This document shows, one piece after another, positions 1 to 13,640 of a stretch of DNA of 64,000 nucleotides (position 1 is the first letter of the stretch; every line of letters starts with the position of its first letter). A program made the translations under genes and the position numbers. The notes beneath the pieces are model-generated. The model had not been told where the DNA came from, made no database searches, and was given only the letters and a program-made list of their open reading frames with translations. The stretch lies in the NCBI GenBank assembly GCA_003952965.2, contig CM025855.1, positions 37,086,287 through 37,150,286 on the forward strand, read 5' to 3'. This stretch comes from Morella rubra. Lineage: Eukaryota > Streptophyta > Magnoliopsida > Fagales > Myricaceae.

Positions 1-2326
1 AGATGAAGTCTATTTGCTCGTCCATATACTCCAAATTGTCATCTGTGTGGGGGGCGAGCGTGGATGTCGGCTTATGTTATGGGGCAGGGAGACAGTGATT
101 TTTTTTTCTTCTTAAAGCGCGGGGGTTTTCTTTAAATGAAAATTACTCTGCCGATGTGGACGTAAGCCAAAATTGGGGACCAAACAAAGCTAAACCTTCT
201 TCGGCATGTTCGTATTCTTTAAAGTTTTCGTGCCGCTATTACCCATACAAGTGTCATTAGACGTCCTGTGTTCTAGGGCCGGAGTTCATTTTTCGGTGGT
301 GCTGAAGTCAGAGAAGGTTCCGAAAAAATTAAAAGATGAGTCCAATGTACAGATTAGACGGAACCAGCCTGTAGAGAGAGGTCTCAGACTAACCGCCGGA
401 GGTCGAGAAAACCACGTCGCCGGAAGGAGACGCCGACGCGCCCCCATAGTGCCGCCAGAAATTGACAGATGAAAACGCCGTCCCACGCCCGCCGAAGATA
501 AGGTTAGGGCGCGAATGAGTCATTCATCTGCTCAATGCACCCACGGCGCATAGTAGCTGCCACATGCTATGCCACGTTAGCAGTGGGTCCAGGGTACCAC
601 GTCAACATTGCCACGTCCGTTCGCCGCGGTCAGCAGTGCAGGTCCCAGTTACGCATATGCCACCGTCAGCAGAGAATATTCCGGGAATTAGAATATTTCG
701 TAAGATTTCGATTTTTATTCAGTGTGGTTTTTTTTGCCGGTTCAGGGGCTTCTAGGCCTGTTTTTTAGCAGGTCAAATTGATTCTTAAGATTTTGGGCCA
801 TCCCGGATCCATTGGTGCAATCAGAATTTCAAAATTCGATCTCTATCAGTGTTAATTGAGATAGCAGAGAGTATAGTTATCAGGTATGATGATGTTGTCT
901 GCTACGAATTACATGAGTTGGAAGCCACGGATGGAGGATATCTTTATGCAAAGGATATGTATGATCCATTGAAGAACGATGGCAAGAAATCAGATGAGAT
1001 TGACGAAGCAAAGTGGAAGAAGATCAACCGGAAAGTTATAGGGTTGATTCGTCAGTGGATCAGGCCAGAGGTATTCCATCACGTAGCCAAAGAGACGAGT
1101 GCTTTTGAACTATAGGAGAAGTTAGAGACAATGTAACAGTCAAAGACTTCGCAGAATAAAGCGCTACTAATAAGGAGGCTCGTGAATATGAAGCTGCAAA
1201 ATGATAAGTCAGTGGCGGAACATACCAGTGAGTTCCAAAACCTGATCAATCAATTGAACAACGTCGAAATGACTTTCGACAGTGAGGTTCAAGCTTTACT
1301 GCTTCTGAGTTCTTTGCCGGATAGTTGGGACGACTCTTGTTGTTCTATCTCTGAAACTCAGCACCCGCAAATTGACCATGGAGTTGACCCAAGGATGCTC
1401 TTTCGTGAAGGATGCTCAATTCGAAGGAAGAGATGGAGCTTATGGACACCCCACAGGATGAGATCACAAGCTCTCATCACAGAAGAGGCAGAGGAAGTAG
1501 CTGGAAATAACGGAAGAGGCCTGGGGTAAATCCAGAGGAGAGGGTCGATTATCTGCTTCTATTGTGACCAAGAAGGACATATCAAGTGAAATTGTCCAAA
1601 GTACAAAGCAGAGAAAGGGAAATCATCAGAAGCCTCAGTGATGACTGATGACTCTGACTTCGTGTAGCACGCGAAGGGTGCTTGGTACAGCCTGGTGGAG
1701 ATGCAAGAGCAGGGGGAGATACTTGTTCTACATGGGTCCGTGCGTACAAGCAAGGGATGCGGGCACCCTAGCGGGGGTACAGGACACTCAGATGGGAGTG
1801 TGTGTTGGTCATCTGGTGACAAGGACGAGGTTGAAGTGCCAGTAGAAAGGATGCAAGCAAAGGGGGGAGCAAAGGGGAGCAACAGACACCAAAGTTGCAG
1901 GAAGGTTCTATTGATAGGAGCCCGGGATGCACTCAACCGAAAGATGTTAGGAACAGATTCTTCCCTTATGGGTATGGAGGGGGAGATTTGTTGGGGTCCA
2001 CACCCATAAGATGACTTGGAATAGAAGTAGACTTTGAGTAGAAGTCTACTTGGTCCCCACTTCAAGTTTATCTGGTTTTCTCTTAGGGTTTCTCTTTGTA
2101 TCTTTTTCTATAAATAGTGGCTTATGTTATAGGAGAAGGAGTGCGTGAGAGTGAGCATTGGGTAGAGAGAGAGAAAAAGAGAAAGAGCGTGGTATGGCTA
2201 TTGTAGAGTGATTTTCTTAAACGTTCTTAATAAAATTGCTCTGGGGTGGACGTAGGTCGGATTGGGGCCGAACCACGTAAATTCTTGGTGTTCCATTCTT
2301 TAATTTTCGCACCGCTTTTCCCAACA
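1..2326 (+). mobile_element. Ty1-copia LTR retrotransposon fossil
   Basis: The right LTR (1989-2326) begins TGTTGGGG and ends CCCAACA. It contains a TATA-like CTATAAATAG stretch. Its last 100 bases resemble 113-250, so the left LTR is present but cut by the window edge. Just before the right LTR lies a purine-rich tract (about 1976-1987). The interior between about 850 and 1650 translates in places as copia gag of the UBN2 type: a helical region containing LYAKDMYDPLK-like and KLQNDKSVAEH-like stretches, then a zinc-knuckle remnant near 1558 (CFYCDQEGHIK). No protease, integrase or reverse transcriptase is recognisable between gag and the right LTR, so the element lacks most of pol. It is clearly broken, with several breaks, and looks old because the two LTRs are well diverged. 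Family assignment rests on the gag match recalled from known copia proteins. Confidence 0.75.
1989..2326 (+). repeat. Right LTR of the copia fossil
   Basis: A 338-bp unit with TG...CA ends, preceded by a polypurine tract. It contains a TATA-like box around 2108-2117 and a purine-rich GAGAGAGAGA stretch. Its 3' part (TGGACGTAGGTCGG near 2248, CACCGCTTTTCCC near 2310) matches diverged copies near 159 and 229 in the left LTR. Confidence 0.7.
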
Positions 2327-5300
2327 ATTTCATGGGGTGTATCTTCAACTTAGCGTTGGTACAATAAATCTGTGGTGTCAAGCCTTCGTCTCTGTCTACT
2401 ATAAATCTTGTGAACTTACTTCATTTGTCATGTGGGATGTATCTTCATGTAAAATCATCGGTTGACTGTGTGAATCAAGTATTGTATTTTAAAGTTATGC
2501 AAGTGTTGTCCACCCAAAAAATTTTGAAGGTCTAAAGCCAAAGGTATGTAAGTTGTAATTTTTTCATCCATGGATGATCACAAGCTTTGCGCCAATCTTG
2601 TCAATTTATTACAGTAATCCCTTATAACAAGATTTATATTATTCCTGATTAGTGCAAAACAATATGCATTCATCAGTTAATACATTTCATTTTATATGGT
2701 TGGTGGTATTGTAGGTGTCGTAGAGCGAAGAATGAGTTCCAATCAACCAATATCCTCTTTAGTATCTCATAGTCGTTCATTGAAGCTATGCTTCTATGGT
2801 GAAAGAGCCTCCTTAAAAGTCTCGTGAACATATTTGAATCCCGATAGACGCTTTTGGAGTTGTGGAAAGCCAGAGGTAAAAACATTGTTCCTTCTGGTTC
2901 TATACCAATTTTGTAGTCAACTGTTGGTTTTTAAGTAAGAATTTACACTGTGTACGATTTTTGAAGAGGGCATCGATGTGTGATTTTTTCCAATGGTACA
3001 AAGGTCCAACGTTTACATGCGGATATTATAGTATTCCCAGCCTCTTGTTTGGGTGCAGAGAATGGGGCTTCTTTTTGTTATATCTTGGCTGGTCATGTTG
3101 GGGTTCGTTATTATGATGGTCGCTGGAGTGTCTTTAAATGTAAGGCTTATGTGTTTAGTTAGAGGCTCCTAGCTTGCTGCCATGTTGGACTTATGGACAG
3201 TTGGTAGTTTGGGATTGAATGGGTGACATATTTCAAGTTACTTGGGACTCAACAATTAAAAGTATCTCGTGGCTATTTTTTCTTTGCTTGCCACTTATAG
3301 TACCAACGGGGTGATAGTTAATGTACATGGGTTCTTTTTGCTTGGTTGCCAATGGGGATCACTTTTGTAATTGCAAAATTCTTTCGGAGTTGCTACCCTA
3401 TATTTTGCATGTTGGTACATTCACTTATGTAAGTTGATAAATGCACTGTTGTAATAGGAATATGTTTGTTGAAGAAAAATGTGTATAAAATTGAGCAGGG
3501 CCTAGTCATACGAATTGTCTATTGCACCATATTTAAGCATATGGTTCGTCTAAGTGTACAAGAGTAACATGACCGCATTGATTATAGAGAAAATGCACGT
3601 TCAACACAGCAAGGATCTTTTGTTGATTTTCATTGTTAAGTGTTGCACTATCTTGAAATATTGAAAAATGAAATATCTGGTTTAATTTAGAATTTATGTC
3701 AAGCTGAAATTTTTCTTCAACTTATTTTAGTCCATGTTTGTTAATATCCAAATTTTATACTGTATGCTAGTCATGAAATAAGCATGTTGATTTTAAATCT
3801 TTGTCACATATGATGTAGTGTAACCTTACGATCTTTTAGAGATTAGAGTTCCATTATTTAGAAATTTTCTAGTCCAATTATAAAATTTACAAAATTCTAA
3901 GTGCTTTAAATTTAGTTTATAGGTCTTACATTAAATTAGAATGTGCATTTTTAACTATGGAGAATGAAGGGTGTAAGATTCGAAGATCATCAGAGATGCA
4001 GTGGATTGTGAATTGTTGAAATCAAGTAGCCCAAGCGTGCTGTCTCTTTCGGATTCACGAGCGCAGTTGTTTGGGAAAAAAAGTTTAGAGAGAGAAACTC
4101 TTTCTCACGTTATCTCATTATCTCTCTCAAATGAAACTTATGAGTTTATATAATGCCTCACTCCAAAACTTTAACTGTGCTTGTGCGTGGGATTCCTAGG
4201 GATCTCAAATCTCGATAGTAGGATCATCATGAAAAATTCTTTTCACTTTTTCTTACTACCTTATTTCTAATTCTCAAATTATGGGCTTCTACAAATTGTG
4301 ACCTTGTCAATTAACGTATCACAATTGACCTCCAAGATAGTAAGACTATTTTTTGGATCCCTTTTTGCTAACAATTATTTGCTTATTTATCATTCCACCA
4401 TGTTTTCAATAAGGCCATAGTATTAGCAATATTCAACTCCGATTATACTGCTCCATGTTCATTGCACATTCCCGTGGCATACATGGTGAAGTGCTGTTTT
4501 TAATTCCCCAAGCTTTAGCTAAAGAGGTTCTTACAAGATCTTCTTAAGCTAGGAAAAACGATCATCGTACAGCCTGTCCAAAAAGCAATTCACCCCTCTT
4601 CTCCCTCCCCTCTTATTACGATTAGATTATTGTTTATAATGAGCTAGTATCAAAAATTCCACATTTACTTTATATATAAAATTTATAACAACTTTGGACA
4701 TAAATATATTTTTGTTTTTCATCACATCTCTCTATTTACTCCTATTCTTCATATGGTAGAGTTTCATTATATATATTATATATATTTCAGAGTCATCTTC
4801 TATGCTAACAGAATATATATACTGAATATATATCAGTATCTCATCAGAAGCACTACAGATGGGGACAAGAAATTCGATATAATTCTTGTTATTTCTATAG
4901 CAGATGCAGAACATATCTCCATTGAGCTGTACTCAACTTGTGGACTTAATACTTATATTGCCCTGAATATTCATAGATATTTTCTCCCCTTAATTTTGGT
5001 ATACAAACATTTACTCATTCAACAAATTTCAAGATATTCCATATATAAGGGCTTGTCCACTTAATCCCGCCCTTTAGATTTACAAGCAACACCCATTCAT
5101 TCTGAATGAATTTTTCTTCAAAACTCTGTTAGTTAACTGCGAGCCACATCTATATCATCAATGTAAACACAAAAAAAATAAAGTGACAAACATTGCATGA
5201 TTTCTACTCTATCATTATTTTGAAAGGATAAGCGCAGCTAACCTGAGGATATACACATGAACTAAGACATTCTGAGTTTATCATTTTAAGACTTAACTAT

Positions 5301-8294
5301 TTTGAATATATCCGTTAAACAGAATGTTCGGTTTTTCAAGTCTTTCGTCATCATATCATTATTATCGCCAACTTTGAAAGTGTTATACTTTTTTTACAGT
5401 AAAGCGCAATCACCGACTACCTTTCAAATAGTTACTAATTTATCAAGTCTATCTCATCCACCACAGTTCCTATACTCCCTGTTCCACGATACCCGTTCAT
5501 TGTTTTCTGGTTATTTATGGTCTCTTTTATGTGGTTCCTCTCCATCTTATTTAATGAGTACATAACGTGCTAGACCTTATTTTACATAAACATATATTTT
5601 GGCTCTAGACCAACCGTCAACAGGTGAACAAGGAACCAAATTCCTACTCCTCGCCCTTTTGATTCCAGTATCCATGGATGACATCTCGTATATGTCCACT
5701 CCTAATATTGTAACATCTTTTGTTTACAAATCTATACTCAATAGCAGTATAACTAAACTGTGACAATAAAAGAAACAATTTCCCATAACATTTCTAGGGT
5801 TTTGAGGGCATATTTCCCAACAAAGGGAGGAATTTCAAATATATAAAAGAATACTGGAGAAAATTATAGATTTCTTTACAATGTGCCGCCCAATGTGAAC
5901 CCAATGAGGCATTGGCTTAATAACAGGACCAAATGATCAGGGCAAATCTAATTCAATTGCCCTTTCTCCTTCTTTCCTCCCCTTTACCCCCTCCATGCTT
6001 TAAAAAAGAGACCCAATGAGTCTGTTTCATGCAAAATACATGACTTCGAACTTTTAAGGCCACTCACTTTCTCTCACCATCACCTTTTGCCCTTTTGTGC
6101 ATTCCCACAACTTATCTTATCTCTATGCGTGACGATTATCACGACTCCTTACGCCAGGAGCGTGAAAGGAGGATGATCGATATGGTAATTGAAAGATGAA
6201 GTAGGAGATAAGGCTGGGAGAGTACGGAATGATTTCATTGGTGAGGATCTCTTAGATGTAATTTGGTGAGTTATACTAAAATGTAGAATCGTATGTTTGC
6301 TTTGTGTTTACTGTCTATAAGTTGGATTTTGTGAGACGAGGTTATTCGCAACAGATAACAAAGGTCACTTCACTCAGTAAAAAACATTTTTCTGAAGGAA
6401 ACCAAGGTAAAATAGTTGTAGGTTGTGAAATTGATGGAGGGAGGGATTTTTGTATGGAGATTTGTTTGTTTTAGTTGTGTTTATGTAAAAAAAATGTTTA
6501 GAAACTCGTTTGGATTAACTATAAAACTGTCATAGATCAATGTTTTTTGTTCTTAAGTAGTATGCTGGCAAAAAAGTGCAAGGAAATCGAAAGAAGAAAA
6601 TCTTAAATAGAACAACATCTCACAATAGATATCTTAGATAAGAAGCAAATATAGTTCTCAGAATTACAAGACTCGTAATTTGGGGAAACACCAGAGGAAA
6701 TGGATTGTCGTTTTGCTCTCTTCTTTTGTTTTTAAGAGGGACTGAATGGATTTGAATCCCTCCAATTAGGAATTTCATCGAAACGATACTAAAGATAATA
6801 TTCTCATATGTGCTTTCTTGAATACAATATTAACATGGTGAGTTAGAATTTTTACTCTCCCTCAAGGGTTTTCGACCCAGCCTTGCAACGTTCTGTGCCT
6901 ATTATATAACATCTCATGTACTATTCTGTATATTGTGACAATATTTAAATTATAGTTACTTTTTATGGATGAGGATCTTAATCCTGAAATTATTTTAGAA
7001 AAGACCCCTTGTTTTCCTTCCAGTGTGTTTTTGGTGCTTCCTATAATAGGCGAGCGTTTTAAGATTTCATGTTTTCATTATCGCTCCTTAAGATCAACTT
7101 GTCATCTCACCTCAACATTTGTCTTTCATTGTTTTTCTAGGCTTTCAAAAATAATGCGTAATAACTATGGAGTAGAACCATTGCGCTCTCCTGTCCTTTT
7201 TTGTTTCATGACTTTCGCTTGTAAATTTACAACGATCATGGAGACAGTTGATAAAGAGTTTTTTGAAAAATCCATCGTTTAGCCTATCCTTACTGTTCAG
7301 AAGCTAATCAATGCGAACTTCATGAACATTAATGCGCCCCTTATATGCTTCTGACTAGAGTAGCTGAGTTTAAGTGAAGAGTCTCAATTATTAAGTCATA
7401 CCAATTGCTCAGGCAAGTGAGAATGAAAATTCATTTAGATATTGAACGGGTAAGATCCTATAACCCCCCAATGCAGGCGCTCACATGGGTTTGTCTCACA
7501 TCTTGATAAACAAATATTAATACTTATCTATGGCTCCTTGGTTGGTAGTGCGTTATATAGATAATAAAGTATTCCTTGTATTTTGCATAACATAACTAAT
7601 TGTTATTATACCTAGGACATTTAGTCTTTAAGTGGCTTGTTACACTTCAGTTGGGATCGCATTAGGATAAAGACCCTATTCTCAGTTGACATCCATATTT
7701 TTTCCTATACATTGTGGTTGATTATTAGAGCATAGAGATTAGATAAAGAGGAAGCATGAAAAAATAGCAAGTTGTTATAAGTAAATGCGACTTTGAATTC
7801 AGCCTCATAAACAACTGTGAGTGTAGGTCATTTTTCAATGGCTTGGGGGGAGGGGAAAAGGGAGACAAGACATATGCTGGCAAAAGCGAGAGAGCGAGAG
7901 GCTGCTTGCGTCTGTGTAGGGATGTAACATCGCTAGTTTGCTTATACAGTTTTGACTATGCTTTTCTTGCTTAAGAAGATCTTGTACACAACTTCCTGTG
8001 GCATATGTAGGCATACTTCCCACTCCATCCAGACTCATTAAATCCCCCACACGTATGGTTGCACGTGGCATACCATCTAACGGGGTGGAAGGAGAGGACA
8101 TATTAACTGTCAAAAGAACACTGTTACTGGGAACGGTGGCTATGCACGCTAGTAGTGTGTGTAGTGACAAGAAGGGGTGGCGCGCCGAATTCCCATGATA
8201 ACGAGTTTTAGTAGTTCACTGGCTGTAATTTTGGCGAGTTCTTGCTGGTACATAACATACTATCACCAAGCATTACTTGCCCCTGTATAGAGAT
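2327..8294. other. AT-rich intergenic DNA, no gene seen
   Basis: Reading all frames I see no conserved protein and no splice-connected exons. Open stretches are short and AT-driven. The only structure I can point to is a 17-base segment at 4533-4549 whose exact reverse complement is at 7969-7985, in weakly similar surroundings, which suggests two inverted remnants of one old repeat. The segment near 4596 (AATTCACCCCTCTTC) recalls the reverse complement of the GAGGGGGGTGAATTG head of the repeat family seen at 37.7 and 59.2 kb. Confidence 0.5.
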
Positions 8295-9010
8295 TGTTGG
8301 AGTTTAAAATCCCCCAGATAAAGCTAAGGACCAAACCGGCCAGCCAGCCTAAAGATGCCGTTGCTTGCCCTACAAGTCCTTAAGACCAAAAAATTAAAAG
8401 CTCTGGCTTGCCCGCTCCGCAATGCAGTTCCAGAAACTAGCGACAATACGCCCTGTCTCATGTTCCGAGAAAGCCACGAAATCTCTATGATCCTCGCAAA
8501 AACCAGAAACAAACAGCCATGACCCTTCCTACCTACTTCCTCCCTCACTCGGTCGAACCTCGATGCGAGTATATAAATGGAGGCTTTGATCTGTATACCG
8601 TCACCTGGGCTCGTAGGTCGCTTGAATGCGTGTCAGTCATTAGTCTTTTCTAGCGATTCTCGCTTTCAATCTCCCCCGTACTAGAGCTTTTCTCGTAGGA
8701 TCTGTATCATGTATGACAATAGAACTCTTTTACCCACTTCCTAAACAGAGTCGGCCGCTCCTTTGAACCGTATCATTCGTGCCTTATTCCCAGATTGTTA
8801 TAAGTTCGTTATTTGGGAACTTACGTAGCACCATAGATGCTTTCAACATCCGTGCGGAGATGCTAACTGTTGATCGCGTGGAACACACATAGCGATCCTC
8901 TTGCATTGATACGGTAAGAATTCTACGTTTTCGTTTTGTGTGAATCCCTTTTGGGTGTCCTTAACATTGGACACAGAATGATTAAAGATCTTGTTATCAT
9001 TCTTCAATTA
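8295..9010 (+). promoter_or_regulatory. Promoter-like or LTR-like block with TATA box
   Basis: This stretch is less AT-rich than its surroundings and starts TGTTGGAG, a common LTR head. A clear TATA box (GTATATAAATGG, 8569-8580) is followed by a C/T-rich leader-like segment. I found no matching second LTR, no target duplication and no open reading frame after it. It is either a solo LTR remnant of a copia-like element or the promoter of a gene that is no longer there. I cannot decide between them. Confidence 0.3.
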
Positions 9011-12000
9011 TGTATTTCCCTAGCAGCCTTATCGCATTCCTTTATCGCTCATGCGGTGCTTCACGGAGGCCAATAAGGTTTGCTCGTGCAAGTTCGACCG
9101 AAATTTCGGACACTCACAGCAGATTTACTGGATTAAGTCCTAGACTCATAGGATACTATGTCTCTTGTCCCATAATCCAAATCATTACTACCTGATTGTA
9201 TAATTATGTCATATTCTTATAATTAATTATGTCTCTCCTAATTAGACAATTTACACAACATAGCAACTATATTGTATTCATTTAATAGGTTAATTACCCT
9301 AATTTTTGCTCGTTATAACTACCATTTTATCAAGCTAAGTTGTTTAAATTTTCTTTAGTTTGAGAATAATTTTTTCGATAAATATTTTACAATGATCTCT
9401 CCAAATCCCCAGATCTTGCGCTCTGCTAGGTCCTGATTTCTTTTCGAGGTCCAACTCTTATTGCACATAAAGAAATAGAAGAATTACCTAAATCTCTAAT
9501 CCAAAACTATGTGTGACTAAGTAGCTTTAGGCCGGAGGTTTATCATCGAGTAAGAGTCGAGACAATGAGGACCTTTTGGAGAAAAGCAAAACATGGGAGA
9601 AAGGTTGACAAATCATTCAAGTTAAGAAAACATGTGAATCGCATTCGTTTCAGTTAAATTAGAGTCTCCTAGCTGGTTAGCTTGGCTAGACGTTGCTGCT
9701 ATAAAGAATATAGTGCCAGCATGTCATAACTATGAACCTTTGTATCAGTCAATCCCATATTTCTCTACTGTTTATGCCTGTACTATAGACATAATAGTCT
9801 TAAACCTTCAGCTGAGATCCTAACTCACTACCACATATAGCCTAGTGCACGTTTTCACATCCTCAACTAGTACGACACTCATGTTCCTATCAAAGCTCAG
9901 CAAGCCGAACCATATGTAATAATATACTACAGCAATCTAAGGATATAGAATATAAATATATTGAGCTAAATATATTTTTGAGAGTGCAAGACTCCGAACC
10001 GAGACAGAGCATGGACTACGAAAAATATGAAGACATTTAGTATTGGCTATTTCTCCCGCTTTTTCTCAATGGGCACACGTGAACGTCCTACTATTGTGAA
10101 CTTTAAGATACCGTCATTAAGTTGACTTATTACGTCAATTAAGCACTTCAATGAACTGGGCAAGATACATCACCTACTCTATTTTAATAGATTATAAGGA
10201 TTTGTGCGAAATCCAAAACCTATTTATCATTTTACTATATAAGTCATGTACCTCTTCTAAGAACTAATACTGTTCATTAAGTGTACAGCCATGGGAATTT
10301 CGCTTAAGAAAAAATTTTCTATCAATAATACACCAGCCTTTATTGTTTATAATAATATTTCATGTTGTCAGATTTATGGCATTTACTTTTAACAAATATG
10401 CTTTATAAAACAACAAATAACTGAATAACATACTCTATTTGCTAGACATTGTGTTGCACATTATACCAATATCATAATCATTGCACCGTATAGATAATAT
10501 TATCCTATTAATTATTCTATACTGAGTTTTTTGAGGGCTTGCATATTATCATTTTGTAATAGTCAGGAGTTTCCTCGTATGTAAGCAATAATCGGTGCAA
10601 AACATTGTGATCCAGATTTAAACGCTCAAGGGTGGACCATACACTAGCCATCACAACATCTCTCTAATTCACCATATCATATATCTTCTTTCTATGTGCT
10701 TTGCCTTCAGTGCTAGTCACAGTACTAGACTACGATCAAATTTAAATTCAATCTATAACTTAAGTATTAAGTGGCTGTTTGTCATATGTAAATACTTGAC
10801 TAGCGACTCACATCACATTTTCCTAAATAAGTCTCTAAAAAATAATTACTCTCTAGATAACTCATACTGATAATTCCTCATTATTGAAAAGATTATATAA
10901 CGTAAGTGTTATCGAAGTTTTGTTGCAATCTCATATATCTTTCATAGTAAACATAATTCAAAATTGTGGAGCATCTCTCGACAAATCGCTTTCTCACTCT
11001 ACACTGGAAATAGTGTTTAAGTATCATATCTCAAAAATTAGAATAATTGAATGCCAATTTGGCTTCTCGAATCTTACTAAACTACCGACATACTCAGTCC
11101 ATGTCATGTTTATTTTAACTCTGTGACTACTAGCTGACTGCAGCCTAATATTCTGTGCAGCACTCTTTCTTCCACTACCTTTTCAAGGATGTTCATTGTG
11201 CTATATAAGGATAATCTTCCGTGGTTAATATTCTGTAAGTCTAATTGTCCTATATTATTTGTGCAAATCAGTTGTCCCAATACCATACTTCTCTCTAAGA
11301 TTTTTCAAAAGTAAATATTGGTCTCTCGTTAATAATGCTGGAAACCCTTCCTCTAATAGGAAACAATATTTTATCGAACTTGAACTGAATATTTCGATGA
11401 TAAGCAAAGAAGTTATTCAAATTTAGTTTACCAATTTCAACAACTTCCCCGATTACTCTGATCCATTTCCCATAAGTAGTTACTTCAATATAAATCGACA
11501 GTGGGAAATACATATTAATAAATCATCCTCAAAAGCTGTTCTCCTTGTCAAGACCAAGATATCTCATCATGGTTTTCGTTAATTCTGAATCATAGGAACT
11601 TGTGTGTGATACATAAAATGAAATTCCATCAAGAAAAAGGCTAGAAAACAACTGAGTTTTAACTCACCGGTAGGTTTAGTATATAACTTTATTGACTCAT
11701 TATGAATTATCTCCTTACTTAAGTATTTTTCTGAGGAAGATCAATCTAGGAAACTCAATTTTGTTTTCAAATAAAGCTGTCCTATATTCGCTTTCGCTTC
11801 CAATTACCTGTCAGTCATCACTCCTTCATTAATTTCAAAAATATTCAAAGTTCAATTTGCGCAATACATCTGATCAAACAATAAATTTTTTCCATTTTAT
11901 ACAAAAGTTCCTAACGTAACGATCACCATTCAGTCTTACTTAAAATTAATTTCTATCCAGACTTGAATATTCTTATTGTTACCTCCCATTATGAACCACG

Positions 12001-12927
12001 TGCATGCGATGAAAAAGGTCTATGAGTGTAACATGCCTGCATTGAATTTAGATATTTCCTACAGACCTGGACTGCTCACTACCGTTGCCATATAATATTT
12101 GCCTCTCAGTCTCCTATGTACTTCAAAATAACATTAACACTATAATTCAGGGGTACAAAATAATGTTTCTCAAATAGTTTTCGTAAAATGTTTTCTATTA
12201 AGGGTGACTTCATTTTTTTACCCAAATAATTTACTAAAAAAGTGGTATTTTATCCGCTTGAAATCAATTGTAGTAGCATCTGATCAGAAAATCAAATAAT
12301 CCATCCAGAGAAGATCTCATGCGGATGAAGCATCCTTTCTCCAGTTACGCCTTAAAAGTATCAAATCAAATTCATTCCACGCCACGTGCATGTGAGATCA
12401 CTACAATCCTTACATTAATCCTTTTCTTTTGAAATTTTCTGTTAATCTTGCGCTTAAATAGAATGCTCTGATTTTTTAAGTTATAAAACTTCAAAACCGT
12501 GGATTGTCAAGTCTCCGTGGGTTTACTTCTGGCGTCAAGGGCTCACAATAAGTTAAAGTTAAGCCAAATCGTCCAAGTTCGAGGAGGTGCCAAAGGTTTT
12601 CCGTTTTACAAAATAATAAATAAAAATAAATGAAGTTGGGTGTTGAAAAGAAAGTTTCTATCTGACCATTATGCCTTGTTTTTTTGTTGTACCAATCTAT
12701 CTAAGGATGCTTCACAAATACCTGAATCACGAATTTCTAGCCATAATTGAGTTTAAAAAATAAGTGAAGTACTAACTTGGACCACATCTTTCAGGCTACT
12801 CTACTAGGTGGTGGCTAGATATGCTTAAATACTTTATTGTCTTTTAATAATAATAATCTGTAGGATTTGGATCTCAATGAATATTAAAAATGCCACTTTC
12901 ACTTTTTAAAATCATATATACTGCAAA
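9011..12927. other. AT-rich intergenic DNA, no gene seen
   Basis: Strongly AT-rich with scattered short open frames on both strands, none resembling a known family and none with plausible splice partners. Some stretches could be very decayed retroelement coding sequence, but I could not place them. Confidence 0.5.
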
Positions 12928-12975
12928 TTGTTATTTCGATCTTCTAAAAGCCTTCACTTACTCTCTGTATCTCTA

Positions 12976-13009
<34 letters not shown>

Positions 13010-13640
13010 CCTTGATCTCTGTTTCCTGTGCTTTCCCTTTCCCTTGCGCTTCTAATTTAGGGAAAGAGCTTCGGCTCTCTTTCCCCCTCCTCCTCTTCCC
13101 TCCCTTTCTCTTCTCTTGGCTCCCTCTCCTATCCCCCTTCCCTCTCTCCTTCTTTCTTCTCTTTGGTTTTGTTGGTTTTGTTCAGAGCTGTTTAGATCTG
13201 CCCCTCTAGGTGGCCGACCTCTGTTCACGCCTCTTCTCTCCGGTTTTGTAAACCTCCAATCTGGCTCTCCTTCAGGCGCTTGCTTTTCACGCGTTGTCGT
13301 GTGGCTGTCCCTTACCTACTTGTATCCAGCGTCGTCTGGGGTCTCTGCCCGCTTTTGTCGAGAGCCTACTTTTCAGTCGCCAGAAGCTGTAGTGGTGCCT
13401 AGCTACACCACTCTCCAAATCTGGCACCTCTCCTTCCCTTCCCAGTGACCCTACGTTGCAGCCCACTGTGGACGTGAACTCTCAGAACTTTGTTTCTTGG
13501 GGTGGTGTTAACTGCCTGTTGCAGCGGCCCTTCCTTGGCGATCTTGTTATGTCCAGGGTTTTTTTTTCTTTTCTTTTCTTTGTTTTCATTTCTAGTGATT
13601 GTTTGCGGGTGTTACTTACAAATATATTGAAATTTCTCTT
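12928..13640 (+). other. Pyrimidine-rich block with CT microsatellite
   Basis: A sharp change from AT-rich DNA to C/T-rich DNA starts near 12950, with a CT dinucleotide run at about 12973-13010, then a more GC-balanced 400 bases ending near 13556. There are overlapping open frames, but their translations are low-complexity Ser/Leu/Pro and look non-coding. The texture is that of a plant 5' leader or of the 5' region of an L1-type LINE. No open reading frame of either kind follows it. Confidence 0.35.

Noticed and set aside
12928-13448. Overlapping Ser/Leu/Pro-rich open frames
   Set aside because: Low-complexity translation of a CT-rich block with no domain and no splice partner.
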